Source of the DNA: Cupriavidus cauae
Lineage (GTDB): Bacteria > Pseudomonadota > Gammaproteobacteria > Burkholderiales > Burkholderiaceae
Direction of reading: 5' to 3'
Length of the DNA stretch: 64,000 nucleotides
NCBI RefSeq assembly: GCF_008632125.1
Contig: NZ_VWRN01000045.1
Location: 1 to 64,000 of the forward strand
Both the position numbers and the translations under genes were made by a program. Below are positions 35,963-45,688 of the stretch, piece after piece (the stretch's first letter is position 1; each line of letters opens with the position of its first letter). The notes under the pieces are model-generated. The model had not been told where the DNA came from, searched no databases, and saw only the letters and a list, made by a program, of their open reading frames with translations.

Positions 35963-35975
35963 CGGTGCAAAAAAT

Positions 35976-36001
35976 GGGGGCGGCCTGGAGCCGCCCCCTT
36001 T
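35976..36001. terminator. Terminator hairpin between DUF1254 gene and metE
   Basis: GGGGGCGGC / GCCGCCCCC with loop CTGGA, preceded by a run of A residues (35969-35974) and followed by TTT. It can end transcripts from both converging genes. Confidence 0.8.
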
Positions 36002-36120
36002 GTCATTGCCAGCCTGGCAGCCGGCCTCTGATGCCGCGCCTCGATCGCGCACACCCCGCCGATCAAAGCGCGATCAAAGCGCGATCAATCCGCCGTTCAA
36101 TGCGCCGTTCAATGCGCCGT

Positions 36121-38478
36121 TCAATGCGCCGCGCAATCGCACTGCCCGCCCGCATGGGCAGCACGCTCCAGCGCCACCGGCTGCCGCCGCAAGCCCGCCG
36201 CGCCTTCCGCCGCCAGCCTCTCGCGCAACTGCCGGGCCGCGGCCACCATGTTCCGCAGCGCCGCCTCGGTCTCCGCCCAGCCGCGCGTCTTCAGCCCGCA
36301 ATCGGGATTGACCCACAGCCGCTCGGGCGGAATCACCTGGCAAGCGCGCACCAGCAGCTGGCCGATCGCCTCGACGCTGGGCACGCGGGGCGAATGGATG
36401 TCGTAGACGCCGGGGCCGATCTCGTTCGGATAGTCGAACGCGGCAAAGCCGTCGAGCAGCTCCATCGCCGAGCGCGAGGTCTCGATCGTGATCACGTCGG
36501 CATCGAGCGCGGCGATCGCCGGCAGGATGTCGTTGAACTCGGCGTAGCACATATGGGTGTGGATCTGCGTATCGTCGCGGACCACCGCGGCGGCAATGCG
36601 GAAGGCGCGCACCGCCCACTGCAGGTAGCCGTCCCAGTCTGCGCGCCGCAGCGGCAGGCCCTCGCGCAACGCGGGCTCGTCGATCTGGATCACGCGGATA
36701 CCGGCCTGTTCGAGATCGGCCACTTCGTCGCGGATCGCCAGTGCCAGCTGCAGCGCGGTGTCGGCGCGCGGCTGGTCGTCGCGCACGAACGACCATTGCA
36801 GCATCGTGATCGGGCCGGTCAGCATGCCCTTCATCGGCCGGTCGGTCAGCGACTGCGCATAGCGGGCGGTATCGACGGTGATCGGCTCGGGACGGTAGAC
36901 GTCGCCATAGATCAGCGGCGGCTTGACGCAGCGCGAGCCGTAGCTTTGCACCCAGCCGAATTCGGTAAAGGCATAGCCGCACAGCTGCTCGCCGAAGTAC
37001 TCGACCATGTCGTTGCGCTCGGCCTCGCCATGCACCAGCACGTCCAGCCCCAGCGCCTCCTGGCGGCGCACGGCGTCCTCGATCTCGGCGCGGATCCGTT
37101 GCAGGTAGGCCAGCGCGCCCAGTTCGCCGCGCTTGAAGGCCGCGCGGGTCTGGCGGATCTCGGCGGTCTGCGGGAACGAGCCGATGGTGGTCGTCGGCAG
37201 CGGCGGCAGCTGCAGCGCGGCGCGCTGATCGGCGATGCGCTGCGCGAAGGGGCTGCGGCGATCGGCCATCTCCGGCGTCACCGCGGCAACGCGCTGGCGG
37301 ACCTGGGCGTTGACCACGCGGCGGGACGCCCGGCGGCCGGCCTGGGCGGAATCCGAGGCGGCCAGTGCGTCGGCCACCGCGGCCTCGCCGTCGTTCAACG
37401 CGGTCGCCAGCACCTTCAGTTCGTCCAGCTTCTCGGTGGCGAACGCCAGCCAGCCGCGGATTTCGGGGTCGAGGCGCGTCTCCGGTGCGAGCGACACCGG
37501 CACATGCAGCAGCGAGCAGGACGGCGCCAGCCACAGGCGGTCGCCCAGTTCGGCGTGCAGCGGCGCCAGCTGCGCCAGAATCGCGCGCAGGTCGGCACGC
37601 CAGATATTGCGGCCGTCGATCACGCCGGCCGACAGCACCGCATTGGCCGGCAGCACCTCGCGCCAGGCCTGCCACTGCTGCGGCGCGCGCACCAGATCGA
37701 GATGGAAGCCGTGCACCGGCAATGCTGCGGCGCGGGCGGCGTGCTCGGCCGCCGAATCGAAGTAGGTCGCCAGCAGCAGCTTGACGCCGCAGTCGGCCAG
37801 CGCGGCATAGGCCGTGTCATACGCGTCCAGCCAGGCGTCGTCGAGCTCCAGGCACAGCGCGGGCTCGTCGAGCTGGACCCATTCGATGCCGCGCGCCCGC
37901 AGCCGCTGCAGGATGTCGCGGTAGGCGGCGGCCAGCTTCGGCAGCAGCGTCAGGCGATCGAAGCCGGCGACGTGGGTCTTGGACAGCCACAGCCAGGTGA
38001 CCGGTCCCACCAGCACCGGCTTGACGCGATGGCCCAGCGCCAGCGCCTCGTCGATCTCGTCGAACACCCAGTCGACGCCGCCATCGAAGCGCGTGTCCGG
38101 GCCCAGTTCCGGCACCAGGTAGTGGTAGTTGGTATCGAACCACTTGGTCATTTCCATCGCCGGCTGCGCCGCATTGCCGCGGGCCAACTCGAAGTACTGC
38201 GCCAGCGTCAGCGTGCGCGGGTCGAAGCCGAAGCGTGCCGGCAGCGCACCGAGCAGGGCGCTCATGCCCAGCATCTGGTCGTAGTAGGCGAAGTCGCCCG
38301 CGGCGACCAGGTCGAGGCCGGCGTCGGCCTGCTGGCGCCAGTGCGTCTTGCGCAGGCCGGCGGCGCACTCGCGCAGCGCGGCCTCGCTGGACTCGCCGCG
38401 CCAGAACGCCTCCTGGGCGAATTTCAGTTCGCGTTTCGCGCCGATGCGCGGGAACCCCGGAATATGCGTGCGTGCCAT
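36121..38478 (-). CDS. metE: Cobalamin-independent methionine synthase MetE
   Basis: 785 aa from the ATG at 38478 ([13 protein letters not shown]), which has GGAG 7 bp upstream; an earlier in-frame ATG at 38490 lacks this. It transfers a methyl group from 5-methyltetrahydrofolate-triglutamate to homocysteine. The N-terminal family start [12 protein letters not shown] is clear. In the C-terminal barrel [11 protein letters not shown] and [13 protein letters not shown] carry the zinc-binding His/Cys residues. Divergent metR and a MetR box lie upstream. A short 15-bp repeat (GCGCCGTTCAAT-like) lies just after the stop around 36085-36125. Confidence 0.97.
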   Translation of the reverse strand: MARTHIPGFPRIGAKRELKFAQEAFWRGESSEAALRECAAGLRKTHWRQQADAGLDLVAAGDFAYYDQMLGMSALLGALPARFGFDPRTLTLAQYFELARGNAAQPAMEMTKWFDTNYHYLVPELGPDTRFDGGVDWVFDEIDEALALGHRVKPVLVGPVTWLWLSKTHVAGFDRLTLLPKLAAAYRDILQRLRARGIEWVQLDEPALCLELDDAWLDAYDTAYAALADCGVKLLLATYFDSAAEHAARAAALPVHGFHLDLVRAPQQWQAWREVLPANAVLSAGVIDGRNIWRADLRAILAQLAPLHAELGDRLWLAPSCSLLHVPVSLAPETRLDPEIRGWLAFATEKLDELKVLATALNDGEAAVADALAASDSAQAGRRASRRVVNAQVRQRVAAVTPEMADRRSPFAQRIADQRAALQLPPLPTTTIGSFPQTAEIRQTRAAFKRGELGALAYLQRIRAEIEDAVRRQEALGLDVLVHGEAERNDMVEYFGEQLCGYAFTEFGWVQSYGSRCVKPPLIYGDVYRPEPITVDTARYAQSLTDRPMKGMLTGPITMLQWSFVRDDQPRADTALQLALAIRDEVADLEQAGIRVIQIDEPALREGLPLRRADWDGYLQWAVRAFRIAAAVVRDDTQIHTHMCYAEFNDILPAIAALDADVITIETSRSAMELLDGFAAFDYPNEIGPGVYDIHSPRVPSVEAIGQLLVRACQVIPPERLWVNPDCGLKTRGWAETEAALRNMVAAARQLRERLAAEGAAGLRRQPVALERAAHAGGQCDCAAH

Positions 38479-38553
38479 CTCTCGCTCCAAAACAAAGTGG
38501 CGCTCAGTGTCCGGCGGCGGGTAGAATGAATCAAGTGATATGTTTTAAACAAA

Positions 38554-38572
38554 ATATGAATTGGTTTCATAT
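38554..38572. promoter_or_regulatory. MetR operator in metE-metR control region
   Basis: ATATGAATTGGTTTCATAT contains the MetR consensus TGAA-N5-TTCA (38557-38569) with perfect 7-bp arms. It lies 76 bp upstream of metE and 118 bp upstream of metR in an AT-rich stretch, the classic place for homocysteine-dependent activation by MetR. Confidence 0.88.
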
Positions 38573-38689
38573 CGGCGGCTGGCGTGCGGGGCGCGGGCGG
38601 GCCGGCGTCCCGAGCCTTTCCTTGACCGCCCACAGTCGGGTACGGACGAAACCCGGCACGAAACCCGGCACGAAACCAGGAACGACACC

Positions 38690-39712
38690 ATGATCGAGGT
38701 CCGCCATTTCCGTTCGCTGGTCGCCATCGCCGAATCCGGCAAGCTCGCCACGGCGGCCGAGCGCGTCCATGTCAGCCAGTCCGCGCTGTCGCATCAGATC
38801 AAGGCGATCGAATCGCATTACGGCCTGTCGCTGTTCGACCGCACCCGCGGCGGCCTGCGCTTTACCCCGGCCGGAGAGCGGCTGCTGGCGTTGTCGCGCG
38901 AGGTGCTGGCGTCGATCAGCGCGGCCGAGCGCGACCTGGAGCGGCTAAAGGGCGATACGCGCGGGGAGTTGCGCATCGTGCTGGAGTGCCACACCTGCTT
39001 CGACTGGCTGATGCCGGTGATGGACGAATTCCGCACGCGCTGGCCCGAGGTCGAGGTCGACCTGGTGGCGGGCTTTCACGCAGATCCATTGGCGCTGCTG
39101 GCCGAGGGGCGGGCCGACATGGTGATCGGCTCGCTGCCGCCGACGCGCCGGGGCCTGGCCGTGGTGCCGCTGTTCCGCTTCGAGATCCTGGCGGTGATCG
39201 CCAACGAGCATCGGCTGCGAAACCGGCGACGGATCGAGGCGGCCGATCTGGAGGGCGAGACGCTGATCACCTATCCGGTGCCGGAGCCGCGCATCGACCT
39301 GATCCGCGAGGTGCTGGAGCCGGCCGGCATCCGGCTGCAGCGCCGCACGGCCGAGCTGACGGTGGCGATCCTGCAGCTGGTCGCCAGCCGGCGCGGCGTC
39401 GCGGCGCTGCCGAACTGGGGCGTCAAGAACTACGTCGACCACGACTACGTGCTGGCCAAGCGCATTGGCGCGGGCGGGCTGTGGAGCGAGCTGTATGCGG
39501 CAATGCCGGCCGCGCTGGCCGAGCGGCCGTTCGCGCGGGATTTCGTCGCGATCGTGCGCGAGACCTGCGCGCGGGACCTCGACGGCATCGAGCTGTTGCC
39601 CGATGAAGCGGCGCAGGGCCGGGGCGGCAAGGAGGGCGCCAGGGAAGGCGCCAGGGAAGGCGTCGAGGGAGGCGTCAAGGCAGGCGTCAAGCGAGGCGCA
39701 GAGGGCGGCTGA
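38690..39712 (+). CDS. metR: LysR-family methionine regulator MetR
   Basis: 340 aa from ATG 38690. The N-terminal helix-turn-helix (LATAAERVHVSQSALSHQIKAIESHYGLSLFDR) and effector domain (TRGELRIVLECHTCFDWLMPVMDEF) match MetR; family length is about 300-320. The last ~25 residues are a Gly/Glu/Lys/Arg repeat (GAREGAREGVEGGVKAGVKRG) and appear to be an extension made by repeat growth. It is divergent from metE with the TGAA-N5-TTCA box between, so homocysteine is the probable co-activator. A 12-bp repeat (GGCACGAAACCC) lies just before the start. Confidence 0.93.
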   Translation: MIEVRHFRSLVAIAESGKLATAAERVHVSQSALSHQIKAIESHYGLSLFDRTRGGLRFTPAGERLLALSREVLASISAAERDLERLKGDTRGELRIVLECHTCFDWLMPVMDEFRTRWPEVEVDLVAGFHADPLALLAEGRADMVIGSLPPTRRGLAVVPLFRFEILAVIANEHRLRNRRRIEAADLEGETLITYPVPEPRIDLIREVLEPAGIRLQRRTAELTVAILQLVASRRGVAALPNWGVKNYVDHDYVLAKRIGAGGLWSELYAAMPAALAERPFARDFVAIVRETCARDLDGIELLPDEAAQGRGGKEGAREGAREGVEGGVKAGVKRGAEGG

Positions 39713-39844
39713 ACGCGCAGCCGAACGGACGGCTGGCGCGGTGGCTGAACCGGCCGCGGCACCGGCGGCTGACCCGGTGGTTGAACCGGCGGCAGACCCG
39801 GTGGTTGAACCGGCTGCTGAACGCCGCCGCCCCGCCCCGGTCCT

Positions 39845-42253
39845 TCAAAGTTCGAGCACGATCCGCTGCCCGCACTTTGCCCGCGAACAGCAGCTCATCA
39901 TCTTGCCGTTCGCTTCCCGCTCGGCGCGCGTCAGCACCACGTCGCGGTGGTCGATCTCGCCCGCCAGCACGCGCACTTCGCAGGAGCCGCACAGCCCTTC
40001 CTCGCAATCGCTCTGCACGTCGATGTTGGCGGCACGCAGCGCGGCGAGCAGGGTCTGGTCGGCCCGCACCGTGACGACGATGCCCGAGTCCTTCAGCTCT
40101 GCCTCGAAGGCCTGCTCCTTGCTCGGATCGAGCGCGCCCAGCGTCGAGGTGAAATGCTCGACACGCAGCGCGTCTTCGGGCCAGCTCGCGCAACAGGCGG
40201 CCAGCGCGTCGAGCATGCGCGCCGGGCCGCAGGCGTAGATCTGCGTCGCGGCATCGGGCTGGCCGAGCAGCGCGCCCAGGTCGGCGCGCGCGCCTTCGTC
40301 CCTGGCGTAGACGTGCAGCCGCTCGCCATGCAGCGCCGCCAGCTCGTCGAGCAGCGCCATCGAGGCGCGGCCGCGGCCGCAGTAGTGCAGCTGGTAGTCG
40401 ATGCCGAGTTCCCTCGCGCGCCGCGCCATCGCGCTGATCGGCGTGATGCCGATGCCGCCGGCGATCAGGATCAGCCGGCGCGCGCTTTCGTCGAGCCGGA
40501 AATGATTGCGCGGTCCGCGGATGCGCAGCCGGTCGCCGGCCTTCAGTTCGCGATGGATCCACGCCGAGCCGCCGCGGCTCTCGGTCTCGCGCAGCACCGC
40601 GATCTCGAAGGCCTGCGTGTCGGCGGGATCGCCGCACAGCGAATACTGGCGCGACACCCCGGTATTGCCGCATTCGACATCGATATGCGAACCGGGCGAC
40701 CAGCGCGGCAGCGGCTTGCCATCGGGCGATACCAGCCGCAGCCGCACGATGTCGTCGGCCACGCGCGTCACGCGTTCGACCACCACGGTGCGGTTGATCG
40801 CATGGCTGGACGGCTCGCCGATCCGCACCGGCGTGCGCGCCTGCAGCAGCGCGGGGTTGCGCCGTTCGGGGTTCTGGCTCGGGTCCCACTCGACCCACAG
40901 GTGCTCGGGGCCGCGGAACGAGGTGTTCGGCACGTAGGTGAACTTCTGCTCCGACAGCTTCATATGCGGCAGCCGGCGCGTGAATTCCTCGAGGAAGATC
41001 TGCATCTCCATCCGCGCCAGATTCTTGCCCATGCACTGGTGCGCGCCGTAGCCGAAGGTCAGCTGGTCGCTGGCATTGGCGCGGCGGATATCGAACAGGT
41101 CGGCGTCGGCGAAGTGGCGCTCGTCGTGGTTGGCCGACGAGGTCACGATCAGCAGCTTCGCGCCGGCCGGGATGTCGACGCCGCCGATCTGCACGTCGCG
41201 CGTGGCCAGCCGCCGCCATGCCGCGACCGAGCCGTTATGCCGCAGGCATTCCTCGACTGCGTTCGGGATCAGGCTCGGGTCCTCGCACAGCTGGCGCCAG
41301 GCGTCGGGATGCTGCAGCAGCAGCTTGATCGCATTGGCGCTGGCGTTGGCGGTGGTCTCATGCGCGGCGACGATGCCGGCCATCATCATCGAATGCAGAT
41401 AGGAGTCGGTGACGACGTCGGGATATTCCTTCTGCTTGCGGATGCCGTACTGCATCCAGCCCGGGCCCGACGGATCCTGCCGCATCTTGTCGAGGATGCG
41501 CCCGGCGAGCTGCCAGAAGTTGCCGACCGCGTGCGCGACCTCGACCTGCTCCTCCGGTTTTGGGCGACCCCAGGTGTTGACCGTATGGGCGATCGAATAC
41601 TTGCGCAGCAGGTCCATGTCCTCCTCGGGCACGCCGAGGAAATGCAGCGCCACGGTCAGCGGCACCTCCCACAGGATCTGGTCGACCAGGTCGGCCTTGC
41701 CGTCGTCGATGAAGCGGTCGACGTATTCGCGCGTCAGCCGGCGCACCATCGGCTCGTGATGCTGCAGCTGTTCGGGCGTGAACGGCTCCATCAGCACGCG
41801 GCGGCGCGGCATGTGCGCGGGCTCGTCCTCGTTGACCAGCGTGCGGTTCATCGCGTAGCCATAGGAAGCCAGCACCGCGTTGGCCTCGTCGCCGGTCGGC
41901 GTGATCTTCTCCAGGGCGATCGATGGGCTGAAGGTCAGGTTGTCGCGAAAGATCGCCTTGATGTCGTCGTAGCGGGTGACGACCCAATAGCCGAGCCTGG
42001 GGCTGTAGAACACCGGCTCCTGCTCGCGCGCCCAGCGCACGTAGTCGGGCGGATCCTGCTGGTAGCCGTCCTCGAACGGGTCGAAGTCCGCGGCGCGCGC
42101 GCTGACGGGACAGCCGGTCGGGCTCAACAACGGCTGGGCAGCGGCGCCGCTGTCGGCAGGGGCCGGAGCATGCGCCTGGGCATGCGTTTGGCCATGCGTT
42201 TGGCTGTGAAACGGGCATCCCTGCGCGCGAGCCGGTTCTGTGCGTTCGCTCAT
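39845..42253 (-). CDS. Self-sufficient cytochrome P450 (CYP116B type) with FMN/2Fe-2S reductase
   Basis: 802 aa. After a His/Ala-rich N-terminus (THGQTHAQAHAPAP), the P450 domain spans about residues 50-460. It has the I-helix AGIVAAHETTANA and heme loop FGYGAHQCMGKNLA with ligand C407. The reductase part (about 485-802) has a ferredoxin-reductase FMN fold (SRQYSLCGDP, GGIGITPI) and a C-terminal plant-type 2Fe-2S cluster (DCEEGLCGSCEVRVLAG, later CC). All electron-transfer domains are on one chain, as in CYP116B1 and P450RhF. It hydroxylates or dealkylates small aromatic or aliphatic compounds; the substrate here is unknown. It lies 64 bp after the Bug gene, probably in one operon controlled by the divergent IclR regulator. 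Confidence 0.96.
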   Translation of the reverse strand: MSERTEPARAQGCPFHSQTHGQTHAQAHAPAPADSGAAAQPLLSPTGCPVSARAADFDPFEDGYQQDPPDYVRWAREQEPVFYSPRLGYWVVTRYDDIKAIFRDNLTFSPSIALEKITPTGDEANAVLASYGYAMNRTLVNEDEPAHMPRRRVLMEPFTPEQLQHHEPMVRRLTREYVDRFIDDGKADLVDQILWEVPLTVALHFLGVPEEDMDLLRKYSIAHTVNTWGRPKPEEQVEVAHAVGNFWQLAGRILDKMRQDPSGPGWMQYGIRKQKEYPDVVTDSYLHSMMMAGIVAAHETTANASANAIKLLLQHPDAWRQLCEDPSLIPNAVEECLRHNGSVAAWRRLATRDVQIGGVDIPAGAKLLIVTSSANHDERHFADADLFDIRRANASDQLTFGYGAHQCMGKNLARMEMQIFLEEFTRRLPHMKLSEQKFTYVPNTSFRGPEHLWVEWDPSQNPERRNPALLQARTPVRIGEPSSHAINRTVVVERVTRVADDIVRLRLVSPDGKPLPRWSPGSHIDVECGNTGVSRQYSLCGDPADTQAFEIAVLRETESRGGSAWIHRELKAGDRLRIRGPRNHFRLDESARRLILIAGGIGITPISAMARRARELGIDYQLHYCGRGRASMALLDELAALHGERLHVYARDEGARADLGALLGQPDAATQIYACGPARMLDALAACCASWPEDALRVEHFTSTLGALDPSKEQAFEAELKDSGIVVTVRADQTLLAALRAANIDVQSDCEEGLCGSCEVRVLAGEIDHRDVVLTRAEREANGKMMSCCSRAKCGQRIVLEL

Positions 42254-42317
42254 GATCGATCCTCTGCAACGGGTTGGCGCGGCGGGCGGGTCCGCAAACC
42301 CGCCCCGCCCGCCGGGC

Positions 42318-43298
42318 TCATTCGAGCGTGATATTCAGGTCGCGGATCAGCTTGTGCCACAGCGCGGTCTCGCTGCGCAGCAGCGCGGCGAACTGCTCGG
42401 GCGTGCTGCCGACGGGCTCGACGCCGAAGTCGACCAGCTTGCGGTTGACCTCGGGCTGCCTGATCGCCGCGGCCACGCTGGTCTGCAGCCTGGCGATCAC
42501 GTCGGGCGGCGTGCCGGCCGGCGCGACCATGCCGACCAGCGCGGCGGCCTCGACGCCCTGCAGGCCGATCTCGGCGAAGGTCGGCACATTGGGCAACTGC
42601 GGCAGACGCGTGGCATTGGCCACCGCAAGCGGGCGCAGCTTGCCGGCCTTGAGGAAGGCGGCGCCCGCGGCCAGGTCGGTCATCATCGCGGGCACCTGGC
42701 CGCCGACCACGTCGAGCAGCGCCGGCGCCGCGCCGCGATAGCCGATATGCACCATGCGCAGGCCGGCGCGTTCCTTCAGCAGCTCCATCGCCAGATGGTG
42801 CGGGCTGCCGGCACCGGCCGAGGCGTAGCTGACCTTGCCGGGCGCGGCCTTGACCTTGGCGAGGAAGTCGCGCGCGTCCTTGAACTCGGCGTTGGCGCCG
42901 ACCACCAGGATCATCGGGAACTTGCCCAGCAGCGAGACCGGTGCGAGGTCGCGCGTCGGGTTGTAGCTCAGCGTCTTGTACAGCGCGGGGTTGAAGACCA
43001 GCGTGCCGTTGTCGGCCGACATCACGGTATAGCCGTCGTGCGGCGAGCGCGCGGTTTCCGCGGCGGCGATCGCGGTGTTGGCGCCGGGTTTGTTCTCGAC
43101 CACGACCGGCTGGCCGATATTGGCGGACAGCTGCTGGCCGATGGTGCGGGCCAGGAAGTCCGAGCCGCCGCCGGCGGCATAGGGCACGATCCAGCGGATC
43201 GGCTTGCTGGGGAAGCTCTGGGCGGCGGCTTGCGGCGCCAGCGCCAGGGCGGTCAGCATCGTGCCGGCGAGCGCCAGCATCGACGAGATCTTTCTCAT
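42318..43298 (-). CDS. Bug/TctC-type periplasmic solute-binding protein
   Basis: 326 aa with a signal peptide (ISSMLALAGTMLTALALAPQAAAQ). Family motifs: FPSKPIRWIVPYAAGGGSDFLARTIGQQLS, VVVENKPGANTAIAAAETARSPHDGYT, YASAGAGSPHHLAMELLK and HIGYRGAAPALLDVVGGQ. It binds an organic acid-like ligand in the periplasm. No TctA/TctB membrane genes are adjacent, as is common for Bug proteins. It precedes the P450 gene on the same strand and is divergent from the IclR gene, so the ligand may be the P450 substrate or a product (inference). Confidence 0.93.
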   Translation of the reverse strand: MRKISSMLALAGTMLTALALAPQAAAQSFPSKPIRWIVPYAAGGGSDFLARTIGQQLSANIGQPVVVENKPGANTAIAAAETARSPHDGYTVMSADNGTLVFNPALYKTLSYNPTRDLAPVSLLGKFPMILVVGANAEFKDARDFLAKVKAAPGKVSYASAGAGSPHHLAMELLKERAGLRMVHIGYRGAAPALLDVVGGQVPAMMTDLAAGAAFLKAGKLRPLAVANATRLPQLPNVPTFAEIGLQGVEAAALVGMVAPAGTPPDVIARLQTSVAAAIRQPEVNRKLVDFGVEPVGSTPEQFAALLRSETALWHKLIRDLNITLE

Positions 43299-43397
43299 TG
43301 TTTGTCTCCTCTGCGGGGATGGGCGGCGCGCCGCCGAATCGTGATGGGACGGTGGTCCGTCCTCTTGTGGCCGCGTACGCCCGATGGCGTCGATGGA

Positions 43398-43498
43398 ATT
43401 ACGTCAGGCGTAATGCGGTTATGCCAAAAGTAATTGGCGGCCGGACGGCTGTCAAGGGAAAATTACGTTGTGCGTGCTAGCATTACGCCATACGTAAT
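43398..43498. promoter_or_regulatory. IclR-type operator array between Bug/P450 operon and iclR
   Basis: Two perfect palindromes ATTACG-N5-CGTAAT occur at 43398-43414 and 43482-43498. Degenerate copies lie at about 43418-43434 (TTATGCCAAAAGTAAT) and 43462-43478 (ATTACG-TTGTG-CGTGCT). They cover the divergent promoter region, so the IclR regulator probably controls both directions. Confidence 0.85.
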
Positions 43499-43535
43499 TT
43501 CAAACGCAGCAGGCGCACAGGCGGGAGCCACGGAT

Positions 43536-44369
43536 ATGGCCAATCAGCGAACCGAATCGGAGGCCGGGGAAGGCAACGGCGAGCGCGGTGGTGCCGGCGT
43601 ACAGGCGCTGGAGACCGGGCTGTCGGTGCTGGACGCGCTGCTGGGCTCGCTCCATCCGATGCCGCTGAAAGCCGTCGCGCTGGCCGCCGGCATGCATCCG
43701 GCCAAGGCGCACCGCTACCTGGCCAGCTTCGTCAAGTGCGGCTATGTCGAGCAGGACGACGCGGGCCGCTACAGCCTGGGGCGCAATGCGCTGCGGATGG
43801 GACTGGCCTGTCTCGCACAGCTCGATCCGCTGCGGCTGGTGACGCCGGTGCTCGACGATCTGTGTGCGTCGACCGGCGAAACGGTGCTGGCGGCGGTGTG
43901 GGGCAACCACGGGCCCACCGTGGTGCAGTGGCGCGATTCGCTGCGGCCGGTCACGGTCAATGTGCGGCCGGGTTCGGTGATGCCGTTGCTGTCGTCGGCA
44001 ACCGGTCGCGTGTTCACCGCCTTCCTCGATCCGGCCGTGACGGCGCCGCTGCTCGAGACCGAGCTGCAGGCGCGCGCGGCGCTGCAGCCGCCGCGCTTTC
44101 CGCGCGACGCCGCCGAGGTGGCGCAGCTGCGCGAGCAGGTGCGGGCCAGCACGATCGGCAGCGTCCATGGCGATCTGCTGGCAGGCGTCGATTCGGTCAG
44201 CACGCCCGTCTTCGATCGGGACGGCCGGATCGTGCTGGCGATCACGGCGCTGGGTAATGCGGCCACCTTTGACGGCCGGCTCGACGGGCCGGTCGCGGCG
44301 GCCATCAAGGCGGCCGCGGCCGATCTGTCGCAGCGGCTCGGCCACGGCTTGCTGGCCGAGCCGGCCTGA
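43536..44369 (+). CDS. IclR-family transcription regulator
   Basis: 277 aa from ATG 43536 with GGGAG upstream. The winged helix (ALETGLSVLDALLGSLHPMPLKAVALAAGMHPAKAHRYLASFVKCGYVE) is followed by the IclR effector domain (about 95-270: STGETVLAAVWGNHGPTVVQWRD; MPLLSSATGRVFTAFLDP; ASTIGSVHGDLLAGVDSVSTPVFD). It likely senses a small aromatic or organic acid and regulates the Bug/CYP116B operon through the ATTACG palindromes. Its own start is 38 bp after the last palindrome, so autoregulation is likely. Confidence 0.93.
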   Translation: MANQRTESEAGEGNGERGGAGVQALETGLSVLDALLGSLHPMPLKAVALAAGMHPAKAHRYLASFVKCGYVEQDDAGRYSLGRNALRMGLACLAQLDPLRLVTPVLDDLCASTGETVLAAVWGNHGPTVVQWRDSLRPVTVNVRPGSVMPLLSSATGRVFTAFLDPAVTAPLLETELQARAALQPPRFPRDAAEVAQLREQVRASTIGSVHGDLLAGVDSVSTPVFDRDGRIVLAITALGNAATFDGRLDGPVAAAIKAAAADLSQRLGHGLLAEPA

Positions 44370-44392
44370 TCGCTCGGTCCGGAAGGCAGCGG

Positions 44393-44520
44393 ACTGAAGG
44401 CGGGGACCTGAAGGCGGCCAACTCAAGGCGCCGAACTCAAGGCGGCGAACTCAAGGCGGCGAACTCAAGGCGGCGGACTTCAGGCGGCGGACTTGAGGCG
44501 GGACCTGAAGGCGGGGGCTG
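44393..44520. repeat. 13-15 bp tandem repeat between convergent genes
   Basis: Imperfect units such as GGCGGCGAACTCAA and GGCGGGACCTGAA fill the gap from just after the iclR stop to the stop of the ACT-domain gene. Two unit versions alternate (CTCAAGGCGG and CTGAAGGCGG). Confidence 0.85.
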
Positions 44521-44528
44521 AAGGCCGG

Positions 44529-44879
44529 TCAGTGGACCGGCGCGGCGGCCGGCGAGGCCGCGGTCGCGGTATCGCGGCGCCGGGCGGCCGTCGGCTCCGG
44601 CTGTCCCAGGGATTCCTCGACGACCGCGACTTCGCGCACATCGACGCCGTTTTCCAGGCGCTTGACCAACAGCGAGAACAGCGCCGGCTCCTCCGCCGTC
44701 ACCGACAAACGCAGCCATTGATCGGCGCCGGGCAGGGCGCTCGGTACCAGCGTCATCGCGGCCAGCCCCAGGCCGGTGCGGCGCGCCGTCGCCAGCGTCC
44801 ACTCGATGGCGCCGATCAGATCGTGCTGGTCGAGCAGCAGGGCGAGTTGCAGGGCGGGGGTCGAGACTTGGGCGGACAT
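44529..44879 (-). CDS. ACT-domain protein (IlvM-like small regulatory subunit)
   Basis: 116 aa. Residues about 8-80 look like an ACT domain (LQLALLLDQHDLIGAIEWTLATARRTGLGLAAMTLVP; WLRLSVTAEEPALFSLLVKRLENGVDVREV), close in pattern to the acetolactate synthase small subunit IlvM. The C-terminal ~35 residues are Ala/Thr/Pro low complexity. ACT domains bind amino acids. It is divergent from an Lrp-type gene, suggesting amino-acid control. No large acetolactate synthase subunit gene is near, so a stand-alone sensor role is possible. Confidence 0.65.
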   Translation of the reverse strand: MSAQVSTPALQLALLLDQHDLIGAIEWTLATARRTGLGLAAMTLVPSALPGADQWLRLSVTAEEPALFSLLVKRLENGVDVREVAVVEESLGQPEPTAARRRDTATAASPAAAPVH

Positions 44880-45039
44880 GACGGCAACCGGTGGCAGTGA
44901 AGATGTAGTGAATTTACCAGCCGGTCCGCAGAATGTGCTTCTTAATATTCTGCTGTGCTGACTCAGATCAGAATGAATCGGCTAGTATCTGTCGATGATG
45001 TAGAGAAATCTTCTTTTCCGACCGATTTGACCGATTCCG
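44880..45039. promoter_or_regulatory. AT-rich divergent control region (ACT-domain gene / lrp-like gene)
   Basis: The 160-bp gap has low GC (GTGCTTCTTAATATTCTGC; GAATGAATCGGCTAGTATC; GATGTAGAGAAATCTTC), as expected for Lrp binding. Promoter elements are not clear enough to place precisely. Confidence 0.5.
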
Positions 45040-45582
45040 ATGACCGATCCGACGAACCCCGCGACCACTCCTACGGCGGCTGCCACGACGAGTCCCGCTC
45101 CCCGGTCCGCCACCAGGCTGTCCCCGAAGCTCGACGAAACCGACCGCCGCATCCTGCGCGCGCTGCGCCGGGACGGCCGGCTGTCCAATCTGAAGCTGGC
45201 CGAGCAGGTCGGCCTGTCCCCCACGCCATGCTGGAACCGCGTGCGCGCGCTGGAAGAGGCCGGGGTAATCCAGGGCTATACCGCCTTGCTGAACCAGAAG
45301 GCGCTTGGCCTGCCCGACACCGTGCTGATCGAGGTCACGCTGGAGCGGCACGACGACGACATGCTCGATCGCTTCGGCCGCGCGTTGGCGCAGCTGCCCG
45401 AGGTTATGGAGGCGTACCTGCTGACCGGCGAGTATGACTATCTGATCAAGGTGGCAGTAGCGGGCACCGAAGGCTACGAGGAGTTCCTGCGCCACAAGCT
45501 GTACAAGTTGCCCGGACTGCGGCACAGCCGCTCGACCTTCGTGCTGCGTTGCATGAAGCGCGAGCCGTCGGTGGAACCCTGA
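45040..45582 (+). CDS. Lrp/AsnC-family regulator
   Basis: 180 aa. After a Thr/Pro/Ala-rich leader of ~28 residues come the AsnC helix-turn-helix (LDETDRRILRALRRDGRLSNLKLAEQVGLSPTPCWNRVRALEEAGVIQGY) and the RAM ligand domain (LIEVTLERHDDDMLDRFGRALAQLPEVMEAYLLTGEYDYLIKVAV). It should bind an amino acid and regulate itself and the divergent ACT-domain gene. The leader is longer than the few residues usual for the family. Confidence 0.92.
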   Translation: MTDPTNPATTPTAAATTSPAPRSATRLSPKLDETDRRILRALRRDGRLSNLKLAEQVGLSPTPCWNRVRALEEAGVIQGYTALLNQKALGLPDTVLIEVTLERHDDDMLDRFGRALAQLPEVMEAYLLTGEYDYLIKVAVAGTEGYEEFLRHKLYKLPGLRHSRSTFVLRCMKREPSVEP

Positions 45583-45688
45583 GCCACCTTGAAGGAACCC
45601 TAAGCGAACCTCGAGCCAACCCTTGGGAAACGGTGAAGCAACCGTGACGCAATCGTAAGCGCTGCGTTTCGCGCGTTCTCGCTTCCGC

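Noticed and set aside
35965..38529. 854-codon open frame on + opposite metE
   Set aside because: Mirror of metE codon bias; the minus strand encodes an unmistakable MetE.
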